A stretch of 64,000 bases of DNA from Cyanodermella asteris. Its lineage: Eukaryota > Ascomycota > Lecanoromycetes > Ostropales > Stictidaceae. The stretch is taken from assembly GCA_900618795.1 (NCBI GenBank), contig UYJD01000021.1, positions 34,129-98,128 on the forward strand, written 5' to 3'. Of the stretch, positions 33,720 to 44,316 are shown in pieces (position 1 is the first letter of the stretch; the number at the start of each line of letters is the position of its first letter). The notes under the pieces are model-generated. The model saw only the letters and a list, made by a program, of their open reading frames with translations. It ran no database searches and had not been told where the DNA came from. Position numbers and translations under genes: made by a program.

Positions 33720-35662
33720 CATGTATATGCTTCGCTTTTGCCATCTGGATTGTCCTCGCGGCCCGTCTCCCACTCATCTCTTTAGCGTCCATCCTGCCGG
33801 AGCGAGCGCCCCACACAGCCAACCCTTGCCATGCGGGACTGGTCGCTTCACGAGTCAAGCTTGTTAATCTACAAGGAAGCACTCGTCCGACTTTCCACCC
33901 GGTAAAAGGCTCGTTGTACCTGCAGAACATTCCGGGTGAACCTCTGATGGTTTCAAAAGGCTCTCATTGGATCTTGCAGGATGTGGTCAACGTTGTTGTG
34001 CCCTGCCCCTCAAGCGCGAAGTTGAGTCTCAAATCGTGACAAAGCACGAATCAGGAGGCATGATATAGTGGACAGCCCAGAGATCGCTTTTCATACTTCA
34101 GAGTGCCTCGTGCATGTCACCTCAATGGCAAACACCTACAGATTATCACCTCTGGACCCTCACGCAGACCTGGTGCGAATCGAGAGACGACGAACTTAGC
34201 TTACTCGGTGACCCAATGCCTCCATGTTACCAATTGACTGCAAGAGCTGATGCGTGGACTCGTGTGGCAGTTGTGTTGGTAGTCGTCCGATCGCACAACG
34301 CGAGAAGGTCGCTGGGAGGCGATGGCCGGATATGCTGTGCGCTTCATGTGCACACCACAGGCGCCTAGAAGATTAAGCAGGCTATGCGTTCTGAATGGGC
34401 CATGCGAAGGAATGACCATTGCGGACATTAGGGTTCCGCGCCTGCATTTGTTCCCACGTTTTGATGCTCGCCTCACTCGGAGTATGCTCAACAGTATTCA
34501 ACGGTCTTGTTCAAGCCAAGGGATCATCAAGGCGACGTGCAACATGTCGCGCGCAAGGACTGTTGTACTTGTGCAGAGCGTCGACTTTTGTGCTTCCAGA
34601 CACATAGCCAACCGGGAGGTCTGGTTCAGGTTGCACACGACACCCACTGCCAACAACGCGCGAGACGAGCATAAGCTCGGGCGTCGATGCGGATATATAG
34701 TCAAAGCAGGAAAATCGGTTCTTTTTGTCGTGCAACAGGTTCGTAAGCAACAGCAACGAGGGTGAACACAGCAGGTGACTACTTTTGTGCTTTCAGGCCC
34801 TCCCCATCGACCCTGAATTGAGCTGCCTTCTCCGTGCCAAACTTGCAACAACTCCCTCCATGACTCGAGTCGTGGAATCTCATGAGGCAGTATGAGAGAA
34901 AGGTTTCACTCACCGAGTGGCCAATGGGGGACTAAGCAAAAAGGGAAACCCAGGGATGGTCCTCCATTCAATATTCTACTTTCTGATTGTCCGCGGCCAC
35001 TCAACATCCAACCTTCTGAGCTGATGTCAGCACATGGTCTCGATAACTGTATCTGCTCTTTGATTTCGACCAAACGTCTTTGACTCGCTATTTGATCTAC
35101 CGAAAGGATCACGCAGAGTTCTCTAGTTCTGATTACAAATGCCATCCAAATTCGGAAACTTGGTCCCTCGGATGATCGCCACCGTCCGAGCAGCTTCACC
35201 GTCCGCGTTGGGCATGTCAAGGCAACATCTCATGCTGTCGGTCTCTGTAGGTATTTCTGTCCAGATATGCATTGATGTAACGGTGGAACGCGTCTAATTC
35301 GTGGGAATTGTGCTGTGGCCTGCAAACCCAGCTACATGATCTTGGGCGGAGATGTTCTCGGCCGCCGGACTTCGTTGTACGCCGAATGACCAACCTGCGA
35401 CTGGAGTTTCCCGACAGGCAGGACTGGGCATGGCTGAGCCGACTATCATCGGATTATCCCCTGAGTTCGGCCTTGCTGAAGGTCGGAAAATGCCACCGCG
35501 AAGCATTCCATTACACGAGAGCCCGCAAGCTATATTTATTGAAACGCTCCACCCTTCCCAGCTGGGCTTCATTTTCACAGCGCCAATTTTCTCTACAATA
35601 CGAATTCGAGCACACCACAGCGGTCAAGAAACCATTCCTGACCGAAGCTACTCCCTCAGAAA
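33720..35662. other. Intergenic region (1.9 kb), no gene seen
   Basis: Between the transposon and the EasG-like gene. Frames at 34114-34368 and 34322-34765 are unconvincing. The segment adjacent to 35663 carries the promoter of the oxidoreductase. Confidence 0.4.
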
Positions 35663-36520
35663 ATGTCAATTCTCATTACAGGAGGGTCTGGCAAGTCAGC
35701 TCTCGCCACAGCCGAACATCTCTTCAACCATGGAATTCCCTTCTTCCTGACATCCCGGCGCGGCCAGGCCGGTGTACCATCCCGATACGTCGGGATCAAA
35801 TTCGACTGGAACGACCCGAGCACGTTCGAGCCCATCTTCCAGCAGAACGACATTCGCGCCATCCTGCTGATTGCTCCGCAAACGAGCGATCCCGTCATCG
35901 TCATGAACCCTTTCATCGACCTGGCCAAGAAGCACGGCATCGGACGTTTTGTCATGGTAGCAGGCGCATCCTGTAAGAAGGGAGGTCCCTGGACGGGTCA
36001 AGTCTACCAGCATCTCGATTCCCTGAACGTGGAATACTCCATTTTGAAGCCCAACTGGTTCAACGAAAACTTCCTCGACCCGCACCATGTCCGAACCATT
36101 CGTGAGGAGGGTAAATTCTATTCCGGTTGTGGGAACGGATCGTCGCCCATGACTGCCTGCTCTGATATTGGCGAAGTGGCTTACCTTGCCCTGACGAGTC
36201 CCACGCCGCTCGAGCAGGATCTCTTGATTTCGGGGCCGGAGAACACGACTTACGATGATATCGCACGTGACATTGGTGTTGCTATTGGGAAGACGGTCAC
36301 GCATGTGCAGTTGACGAGGGAGGAGAACGAGGAGAGGTTGAGGAAGGAGGGGTTCGATGAGTTCAATGTCGCTTTGCTGACAAGGATCGAGGAGTTGACG
36401 AGAGTGGGCGCCATCGAGGGATTGTACGAGGAAGGGGAGAATAAGATGGAGAGCCTTTTGGGAAGGAGGCCGACCAGTTTCAGAGAATGGGCGGAGAAAA
36501 ACAAGGCTGCTTGGATGTGA
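35663..36520 (+). CDS. NAD(P)-dependent oxidoreductase, NmrA/EasG-like
   Basis: Single exon, 285 residues, the normal length for this family. The N-terminus MSILITGGSGKSALATAEHL contains the atypical-SDR nucleotide-binding turn (GGxGK), followed by a second-strand basic patch (FLTSRRGQ) that would favour NADPH. Further family marks are WNDPSTFEPIF, RFVMVAGAS, SILKPNWFNENF and the C-terminal FREWAEKNKAAW, a pattern typical of EasG (festuclavine dehydrogenase)-type proteins. These reduce iminium-like or similar intermediates in ergot alkaloid pathways, but most fungal relatives have unknown substrates. No prenyltransferase, NRPS or PKS is nearby, so an alkaloid role is not supported. Its stop lies 61 bases from the convergent gene to the right. 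Confidence 0.88.
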   Translation: MSILITGGSGKSALATAEHLFNHGIPFFLTSRRGQAGVPSRYVGIKFDWNDPSTFEPIFQQNDIRAILLIAPQTSDPVIVMNPFIDLAKKHGIGRFVMVAGASCKKGGPWTGQVYQHLDSLNVEYSILKPNWFNENFLDPHHVRTIREEGKFYSGCGNGSSPMTACSDIGEVAYLALTSPTPLEQDLLISGPENTTYDDIARDIGVAIGKTVTHVQLTREENEERLRKEGFDEFNVALLTRIEELTRVGAIEGLYEEGENKMESLLGRRPTSFREWAEKNKAAWM

Positions 36521-36581
36521 GAGCCTTCCTGCTGTATATTAGGTCCAAATAGACTAGCTCGAAAGAAATTCCCCCCCCCTC

Positions 36582-38306
36582 TCATATTTTCTCACCATCA
36601 GCCTCAACAGTTGCAAAGGTGTCATGTCGAGCAGAAGATTCGCGGTCTCGCACCTGGCCATGAGGGCCATAGGGGCCATCTGGATCCTGAATTCGGCCTC
36701 GGTCGAGGTCCCAGTAGCTGGGGCCGACGCCTGCGGTCGATACGTTCTTGCAGGAAGGCTCATAGTGCTCGTCCTTTGTGCCAAAAGGCCAAGCTGCAAC
36801 GATACAGACTTCGTCATAACTGCAGCCTTTGCATTCCTTGAAGCTTGTCCAGCGTAGATACTGGATGAGCTCATGAATTTGCCCGACGCGATCCTGTAGG
36901 GACCCGTTTCTATCGTGGTAAGCGTTGACGAGCGTGCTACAGATCGTCTTTGATATGCTCGCAACAGCCCGCTGAGCTAGTGGAGCATTCTTGGCAGTGA
37001 AAGTCGAATCCTCAGGCAGAACGCTAGTGAAGTAGTGTCTCGTACAGCGATGTATCTCAGCGGAAGCATTCGGTGAGACACGATCGATGAAGGGCTTCAA
37101 CATAGAAGCGAGTTCAGTCTCGAACGACTCCTTGTCTCCACCTACGCGTGGGGATACCAGGTATTGCAGCCAATCCGAGTAGCGAGCCACGATCATGTCT
37201 GCCACCGATTGCCAATTGACACCAGCGAACCTGTCAGCTGGCTCGAGCAGGATCATATCAGCCACCTGAGTCCTCAACCTAGACAGTATTTCCCCGCCAG
37301 TCCCGTTCAGTCTGTGTCCTTCATTTTCAGCCGGTACCTCGATCTCTGTATACGCGCTGACCATGGTCTCGTAGTCCAACTGTACACGTTCTCCCCCGAT
37401 GCCGTGATACCTGGTGGCGATGGATCGATCGTAAGCAAATTTTGTTGCAACAAGTTGGTCCGGGGCTTGCTCGCCATAGTTTGCTACCTTGTAGACGAGA
37501 TCCACCGAGGCTTCAAAGTCGCACATGATGATCTCGAAGCCTGCCTCCATCCGGATGATACCCGCGAGCTTTGAACCCCAGTCATCTTCAATCTTGGCGC
37601 AGAGCTGATTGGCTCGCTCGTAGTCCCAAAACATTGGGTCGCTATAGTCCGTGCGATTGAGTAGAAGGAAATCTGTCGAGTCTTGCGTGCCTTTGGTGGA
37701 TTTGCCGGCAGATGTTCCATCAATGTAGAGAAACTGTAAGTCGCGTTTTGTGATGTAGGTATGGAGCCAGCCCGGCTCGAGCTTGTCGTCGTCATCGTCG
37801 TCGTCGTCGTTGCTTCGTTGAAGAAAATCTTCATCATTAGGCTTCCCCGGCATGTGCATCTGGTCTCGGCGGTAGTGGCGAGTATATTGATCAGGCGAAT
37901 GGTGAGATAGACGATCGTCAAATCCGTCACCTAACATTGGATACTGCCCCTGCCGTGCTGGGAAAGGCGGGGGACCGCCAGGAGGATGACGACCACCAGG
38001 ACGACGTCCTCCGCGTCTAGGTGGGCGTGCAAACATCAGGGCGTGTTCGGGCTCAAAGGCTAGCCACTCTATGCCTGTGACTGGCTTGTTGTCGGAGCGT
38101 CCATGGTAGAACTGAGTATGAGCTGGAACCTTGGCGACGAAAAAGGACATGCCATTGTGATAGAGTGAAGACCCCCATTGTCGCATGGATGAGTGTACGG
38201 CATTGAAGATGTGATTGGCATTCAGCAAGTCATTGCTGGCAGAAGCCGCAACAAGGCTGATGATGTGCAGCACAACATAAATGGTGGACGTGATCGGGAA
38301 ATACAT
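36582..38306 (-). CDS. Secreted orphan protein with poly-Asp tract
   Basis: Single exon, 574 residues. The N-terminus (MYFPITSTIYVVLHIISLVAASA) is a signal peptide. Block one (about 30-95) contains SSLYHNGMSFFVAKVPAHT and GIEWLAFEPEHALMFAR. A Pro/Gly/Arg-rich insert (95-150) and an eight-Asp run (167-174) precede the second block with HTYITKRDLQFLYIDGTSAG, a strongly conserved-looking segment. The C-terminus has clustered cysteines (CKGCSYDEVC, SCKN), likely disulfides. I recall this architecture as a widespread, uncharacterised ascomycete secreted family; no Pfam name or catalytic motif comes to mind. Extracellular or secretory-pathway role inferred. The poly-Asp run is encoded by GAC/GAT repeats, a probable length polymorphism. 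Confidence 0.8.
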   Translation of the reverse strand: MYFPITSTIYVVLHIISLVAASASNDLLNANHIFNAVHSSMRQWGSSLYHNGMSFFVAKVPAHTQFYHGRSDNKPVTGIEWLAFEPEHALMFARPPRRGGRRPGGRHPPGGPPPFPARQGQYPMLGDGFDDRLSHHSPDQYTRHYRRDQMHMPGKPNDEDFLQRSNDDDDDDDDKLEPGWLHTYITKRDLQFLYIDGTSAGKSTKGTQDSTDFLLLNRTDYSDPMFWDYERANQLCAKIEDDWGSKLAGIIRMEAGFEIIMCDFEASVDLVYKVANYGEQAPDQLVATKFAYDRSIATRYHGIGGERVQLDYETMVSAYTEIEVPAENEGHRLNGTGGEILSRLRTQVADMILLEPADRFAGVNWQSVADMIVARYSDWLQYLVSPRVGGDKESFETELASMLKPFIDRVSPNASAEIHRCTRHYFTSVLPEDSTFTAKNAPLAQRAVASISKTICSTLVNAYHDRNGSLQDRVGQIHELIQYLRWTSFKECKGCSYDEVCIVAAWPFGTKDEHYEPSCKNVSTAGVGPSYWDLDRGRIQDPDGPYGPHGQVRDRESSARHDTFATVEADGEKI

Positions 38307-40650
38307 CGTGAACTACGGCCAAAGCTGAGAACGCCGTCGTCTCAACGACTTGCTAAAGATTCAAGCCGATGCAAAGCAAGAGTTTCAGAAGCATAATTGG
38401 ACTCGGGCAAATAAGTGGGAGCTCACCTCGAGCCGTGATAAGGCGATAAGGCACAAGGTCCGCGGACGGGCCTCGTAGGCAACCACGATCGATGTGCAAG
38501 TTCAGACATCTTGTCAGCCCTGACTAGTGTGGAATCGGTCAAGTTCAAGGACTGCCCACGCGGCCAGCTACGACGCACCATCTAGTCGACCTTGCTGATT
38601 GGTAGACGTGGATGCTCGATCGCGGTATAACATAGATCCGCTCCGCGATAAGATTAGATGTGATCCGAAAGCTTGCTGGCCAGAGTTGCGTAGTTGCATA
38701 ATGAATCTGGCCAGGTCTCTGTCGAATCTTGACCCGTAAAATGGGGTTTGGCACGCGACAACGCTGACGGATTGAAGCTTGCACCAGGCTCAGAAGCGAC
38801 GATCCGGGGCAGACTGTTCTATCGGTTCCGTCCTCAATAGATATAGATACCCATCCATGGCTTGACGCTGCTTTATGGTCTTAGAACCCTGAAGTTGTGT
38901 CTTATCACATGCGCTCTGCGAGGTCTTTAGCCTCCTTGACATGACACAATTTGCCTAATGTCTGACCGGGAAGGCGAAGGAGGTCAACTCGTAAAACTGT
39001 GCACTCGGCCGGTTTCCTCAAGGGGCTTACCAGCTTTGTTCGTTCGGGACACCTCGCCAAATCCTGGACATGCAAGGAGCGCGTCCAAGGTCCCGAAACG
39101 AGGGTGCTGGAAGCCTGATGACCTGACAAGTCGCTTCAATCGGTCGCGGCCTGCGATATTGGCGGAAACGCGGTGTGAGATAGACAGATCAGATGATCCA
39201 TAAATTTGGTACACAAACGGCGCTACATCATAGATGACCCAAGCAAAGGGAGATCTCGAGGGGGTCGGTTGGGATGAGAGGGCCTGGCGCGGAGGCGGCA
39301 ACTCGAGGAGGCCCTGCGTGAGCGCCCTCATCTCTCGTTTGTTCTAACTCTCATGGTGCCTGAACCGAGATTGACGTAACAAGATGTATATGTTGTCTCG
39401 CGAATGTATCAGGAGCTTGTCCATTTCCAAGATGTTGGCTGGTGACTTCGCACCTCGAACAGGTTTGAAAACGGAAAGGACATCACGTGACTCGGCTGCG
39501 ATGTTGTGCGGAACCCTGGTTTGACACTTGTCTTCCACTTTGCTTGCTGGAACGTCGATGAAAGTAAGACAACAGCGCTTTTTCAGCCGCGTGAGGTATG
39601 GCACTTCATCTCCACTTCACTTCGCCCCACGCGTCGCCGGTGTCTTCGAAGATCAGATGCCCAGGTGCAACTCTGCTCCCACCGTGTACGTGCAGTGCAC
39701 CAGTGCCCCCTCCTAAATCATGTCGGTAAACGTTTCAGCGTCCCTGTCGAGAATCGATTTGCCTTGCGAAAGGAATCGTACGGCATCTATCCGTGGCTCG
39801 CTTGTCCACTGTGATACCGCTTTGGTTACCGGGATACGGCTCCTTGGACTTAAATCGCGTTGGTGTAACCGGCAGCCCGGCCTGGCTGCAGCAAAACGGC
39901 GCCCTTGCGTCCAGATGCAGCCATATCAGTGGACAGTGAAAACTCCAGGATGTGGGCGCCAGCAAAGCGCCTTCAGACTTGTCAAATCAGTCTAGTAGCC
40001 CTGCGGCGGAAGTACGACGGCACTGGTCGATCACAACGTTCCGCACCAGGGTGCAGTGCGATGAAGCACAGCTCCGCAGTCCCCGGCCAGAGCAGAACGC
40101 GATAAAGCAGATGCTCGAGGAGAGCAAAGAGGGGCGCCCGCTTTCCATCTTTTGCTCAATCTTGTTGTTTCGACGGCTTGTAAGGGCATGCTGTGGCTTG
40201 CTGCGAATGCTGCCGGCATGCGGCCTGGAGTGAGATGGCGCCCTGATTTGTGATGCCGCTTCTTCTTTCATCCCTTCCCGCTCAGAGCTCTCACTGTCAA
40301 TCAAGGGGGTGCTTTCTGTTCAGCGTGTGCTGCATCGGCAATCTTCCCGCTTGGGAAGGCAGCCCGTCACCTGAATACTCTTGATATGCCCGTTACCCTC
40401 ATTGCTCTTTGTTGTAGATGAACTTCCTTCTCACTTTGCCTCACCACCTCACCATATCTCGCCAACGTGCGTCACCTTCTGCCCTATTTGCCCGGCCCCT
40501 GAGCTATTGAGAACTAAAAAGGCCTGATTGTTCCGTGACAGCACGCCATTCAGATCCGACTCATGCAACCCCCGGAACTGCCACTTCCTCTTTCACTCAC
40601 TGGACCCCGGTAGCAGTCAACTGATCCGATCATCACCAAAGCCGAGGGCT
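38307..40650. other. Long divergent intergenic region (2.3 kb)
   Basis: Separates the start of the secreted orphan (minus) from the start of the receptor gene (plus), so it carries both promoters. An E-box with ATCACGTGA lies near 39482-39490. CT-rich sequence just before 40651 resembles a fungal leader. No supported gene. Confidence 0.45.
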
Positions 40651-42092
40651 ATGGCAAACCTGTTAGTCCCAGCGCCAGTCATCAACCCGGTCTTTCCTTC
40701 AGACACGCCCAGTAATATCATCCAGGCCTATCTCGACAATGTAGGATGCGTCTGCGACCCGGGGGACTCCTTGTGCTCCAATTGTTTGACCGTGGGACCC
40801 GAATTCTTGCTGGAGAATCGCGATGGTAACGCTCTCGGCACTATCTACGCAATTCCTGTAATCGCGTTCGTCTTCGTCATGCTGAGAACCTACTCTCGTG
40901 CCGTCATTCTCCGTCGTGTCGGCCTGGACGACGTCCTCGCCCTGAGTACATTTGTAGGTCATGAATGACCCTCATGGAACTTCTGAAGAGACTAACGTTG
41001 GATGCCAGCTTTTGTACATTCCTTTCCAAGCTCTCTCCATCGTACTTATCAACATGGGCTCTGGCAGACACCTTCCATACATTCAATTCGTCATTGCGCA
41101 GGACCGTGACGCCTTGAACGCGACTGAGTCGCTGGATTTCATCGCTCACATCCTTTACACGACCGCACTTCTCCTATGCCGCTTGTCGGGCATCGCGTTT
41201 TACCTGCGTCTCCTGAGTCGCTCGCAGTCCTGGCAGGTCACGCTCTGCAAGTCGGGCGCTCTTCTTTTGATTCTCGGATACATCCCTCAAATCGTCCTGC
41301 TCATCATCCACTGCTCACCAGTGACCTCGCTCTGGCCCTATGGATGGCAAGCCGAGTCGGGAAACTACACATGCCTAGCCTGGGGAACCGTCTACGTGAC
41401 AAACAGCGCAATCAGCTTGCTCTGCGACTTTCTCCTCCTCGGAATCGCAATTGCGCTCATCGCGAACTGGAGCTTGAGCACCCGACACAAGGTCTATCTG
41501 CTGCCAGTCCTACTTCCTGGAGGCCTGGTAATTGGAATCTCCATTGCGCGCATGTATCTCGTGGTCCAGGGACAATGGCAAGCCGATCAGAGCTGGTGGT
41601 ACGACCCTCAAATGGCCATCGAGAACGCTGAGATTGGACTCACGCTCGTCGCGCTGTGCGTGCCAGGCTTGAAGCCGTTGATCGTCAAGTTGTGGGGCGC
41701 GCGCAGAACCTACTACAAGTGCAACCGCAATCATACGTCCGTCAAGTCTCAGGTACGTTCTAGTCGCGGTGAAGTCACGTTTAAGAGATGGAGTTGGTTT
41801 TCAGGCAAAGACCGTAGCGCGATCAAGGTCGAAGCTGTGTCGGGATCCGGCGGCGACACCGGTTTGGCAAGAATCAAAGCTGACCGCAAAGCAGGACAGT
41901 AAGGCCGGGCTGAGTCGAAAGGGCAACGACGATAGTGGTGGTAACGGGAACAAGGCGGATCGTGACTTTCAGATGGGCGCGATCGTATCAAAGAAGGATG
42001 TAGGCGATCGGGACTCCTCCGGAAGCGAAGGCACATCGCGCAAGCTGAGTGCTGTCTGGGACAAGCCACAGGTCCACCCGCACGAGGTTTAA
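40651..42092 (+). CDS. PTH11/rhodopsin-like seven-helix receptor
   Basis: Exons 40651..40953, 41009..41752 and 41805..42092, 444 residues. Intron 1 (55 nt, GTAGGT, branch GACTAAC, GCCAG) is secure. Intron 2 (52 nt, GTACGT...TTTTCAG) is probable; without it the frame stops at 41902. Seven hydrophobic segments are visible: around TIYAIPVIAFVFVML, LLYIPFQALSIVLIN, ILYTTALLLCRLSGIAF, GALLLILGYIPQIVLLII, AISLLCDFLLLGIAIALI, LLPVLLPGGLVIGISIAR and AEIGLTLVALCVPGLKPLI. The N-terminal outer part has four cysteines (VGCVCDPGDSLCSNC). This matches the fungal rhodopsin/PTH11-like domain, a large plasma-membrane family used in surface and host sensing. The C-tail is long, hydrophilic and Ser/Lys/Asp-rich, ending KPQVHPHEV. 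The ligand is unknown. Confidence 0.88.
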
Positions 42093-42719
42093 TTGGGCTG
42101 GCATGGCTTTCTTTTGTGGGGATATGAGACTTCGTCCATTGGGCGTCCGACAAAGCTGCGGCGACCATGTATCTGGTTGTTTGTGCTTGAAAGCCTCGGC
42201 GCTGGCCCTTATAAGACTGGATGTTCATGCTTGATGATTGCGCCATGAAAACAAGATCTTCTTTCAGAAGCATGGACTCAATATTTGGCAGTACTTCATG
42301 CAAGCCCTTCTTGGCACCCTTCGTCGTTGTCGCTCTCATGACTGGCGTGTAGTCTTTCCGCCACCAAAGTGATACCGTCCATGTCGATGTGCCTCAAGAT
42401 GTTGACGTGCGAAAGCCACGGAGCTGGCATGTTAGTCCGATTAGGTAACGTGGCGCAACGTGATGTGGTCTAAGCACAAGGAACTCAAATACGAGGCAAC
42501 TTGCGCGCGCACATATCGATAATCGTGCCCGATTCAAGACTCTTCGTAATTGAGTGCAGCTCGGTCTGCTGCATATCTTTCGTGCATGACGGTTGTTGAT
42601 CAACCCTCTTGACTTGCAATACCACATGCTCGAGACTTCTAACGGCTTGCCAGCGGTGACAACTTCTTGTGGTTTTCCCACCTCATTTCCACGATGTCGT
42701 GATAAACATGTTCGCTCTT
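42093..42719. other. Convergent 3' region of receptor and SDR genes
   Basis: 627 bases between two converging stops. It should contain both 3' UTRs. Nothing else recognised. Confidence 0.45.
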
Positions 42720-44150
42720 TCAGCTTTCTTCCATAATATCAAACCCGTCGCTCCCGTCCGCTGACTCATCATCATCTTCATCACCAAGCTCATCACCATC
42801 ATCGAACCCCTCGAATCGAGGAAATGAGCTACTTCGATCTCGTCCATTATCTCTCATTCCTCCCAAGTCTCCTGCCTGGGCCATGTCGTCTTCATCCGAC
42901 GAAGCCTGGTTCTCGCGCGGCTCTCGTCCCGCAACACGTTCCCGCGCCTTCTCGACATCGATCTCCTCCCCGAAGCTGAGAAACTTCCAATCTTCAATCT
43001 CTTCCATTATCGTTCGGAGTCTGTCTCGTACACTGTCCACGGCAAAGCTGCCGAGGAGGAGTCTGAGAGGTGGATACGAGCAGTGTGCCAACTGCCATAC
43101 AATTTCGGCGGATCGGACCACGCTCGTGGGCTGGTGGTCCGCCATCCACTGTACGACCCGCTTGGCGTGTCCGGCGGGACTTGCCTGGCTCTGGTACGGG
43201 GCGCTGGCCGGCTTGATCACAAAGGATCCATACGCCGGTAGATGCGGCGCGAGCGAACCCGGTGCCTGACTGGTCGGGATGGAGCGTGGTGGACCGGGTG
43301 GTGCTGTCGGCATCCCGGATCCCTTCTTCCCTTCCTTCTTCTCCGCCTCGACATCCTCGGGCTCGTCTCTCCGGACGTGTCCCGGGCTAACCAAGGTAGC
43401 CTTGATCTCAAACGGCTCGATTTCATAAAGCATACTCTCAACGAGCCCTTCAACCGCATACTTGGTCGCGCAATAGGGTCCCAGACCGGGAACACCCAAC
43501 GCACCACTCGTAGAACTGAAAATCAAGTACCGTCCGCCCCCGTTCATCCGTAAATGGGGTAAGCTCGACTGCACAATGTTCAGCGTCCCCCAGAAATTAA
43601 CCTCGAATTGGTTTCGCAGATCCGCGTCGTCTTGATCCTCGCAGGATCCGAAAACGCCGAAGCCGGTGCAGTTGGCAACCACGTCGAGGCGGTCGGCGCC
43701 CCAGTGGGCGAGATGCTGCTTGAATGCCGCTTCTACCGAGCCGCGGACGCGCACGTCGCAGAGGAGGCAGAGGAGGTTCGGGTGCGGCTTGCGTTCACCG
43801 CCCGTCGACGGATATGATGGATCCGTGGGGTCCGAGTCGAGGCCGCCGACCAGACGCATGGTGGCGAGGTTGTCGGCTTGTGTTCGACCCACGGATGTGA
43901 CGATGTCGCCGTGGGCGAGGGCGGATTTGACTACGCTGCGGCCCATGTGTCCTGTCCCGCCGAAAATCTGAAAGAATGGAAAACATCAGTCATTTCTCCC
44001 TGTCGATGCAAAAAGAGCAAAACGCACAATCCATGTCTTCTGCTTTGCTGGGTTGTTCGGTCCAGGGGGATCGCAAGACACGGGTAATTGCAGCATGGGC
44101 TTCTTGCCCGCTGCGAGTTCGGGTTCATCAGTGGTATCCATTGTGGGCAT
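42720..44150 (-). CDS. Classical short-chain dehydrogenase with acidic tail
   Basis: Exons 44150..44028 and 43967..42720 (60-nt intron GTGCGT...TTTCAG, branch GACTGAT, phase 0), 456 residues. The first ATG is at 44150; a second at 44141 is equally usable. The intron falls just before the nucleotide-binding loop IFGGTGHMG (42-50). The fold continues with CLLCDVRVRGSVEAAF, NCTGFGVFG (NAG-like), the catalytic Ser near 193 (LIFSSTSGAL), and Tyr206/Lys210 in YCATKYAVEG. It resembles Tsc10/17-beta-HSD-like reductases of ketosphinganine, steroid or fatty acyl substrates, but the substrate is not decided by sequence. Odd: an insert rich in Pro/Ser (260-300) and a very acidic C-terminus (SDEDDMAQ; DDGDELGDEDDDESAD), well beyond the usual about 280-350 residues. 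Confidence 0.87.
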
Positions 44151-44304
44151 ACAAGTCGAATTTGCGGCAATGGCAAAACATCTTAAGGTCTGTGATACAT
44201 ATATCAATCGCGACCGCTCGGCCCGCGTCTCTTACAGCAGCTCTTAGACAATGTGATATATGCATGCGGGGAGGTGCTGCTTGAGCCCAGCCTGCCGACC
44301 CAGA

Positions 44305-44316
44305 GATCACGTGATC
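44305..44316. promoter_or_regulatory. Palindromic E-box upstream of SDR gene
   Basis: GATCACGTGATC, a 12-bp perfect palindrome around CACGTG, 155 bases upstream of the SDR start. TCACGTGA cores are bound by Cbf1-type bHLH factors in fungi. Confidence 0.4.

Noticed and set aside
35663-36520. Ergot-alkaloid or other secondary-metabolite cluster around the EasG-like gene
   Set aside because: No prenyltransferase, PKS, NRPS or P450 in the surrounding 20 kb; the family has many unrelated members.
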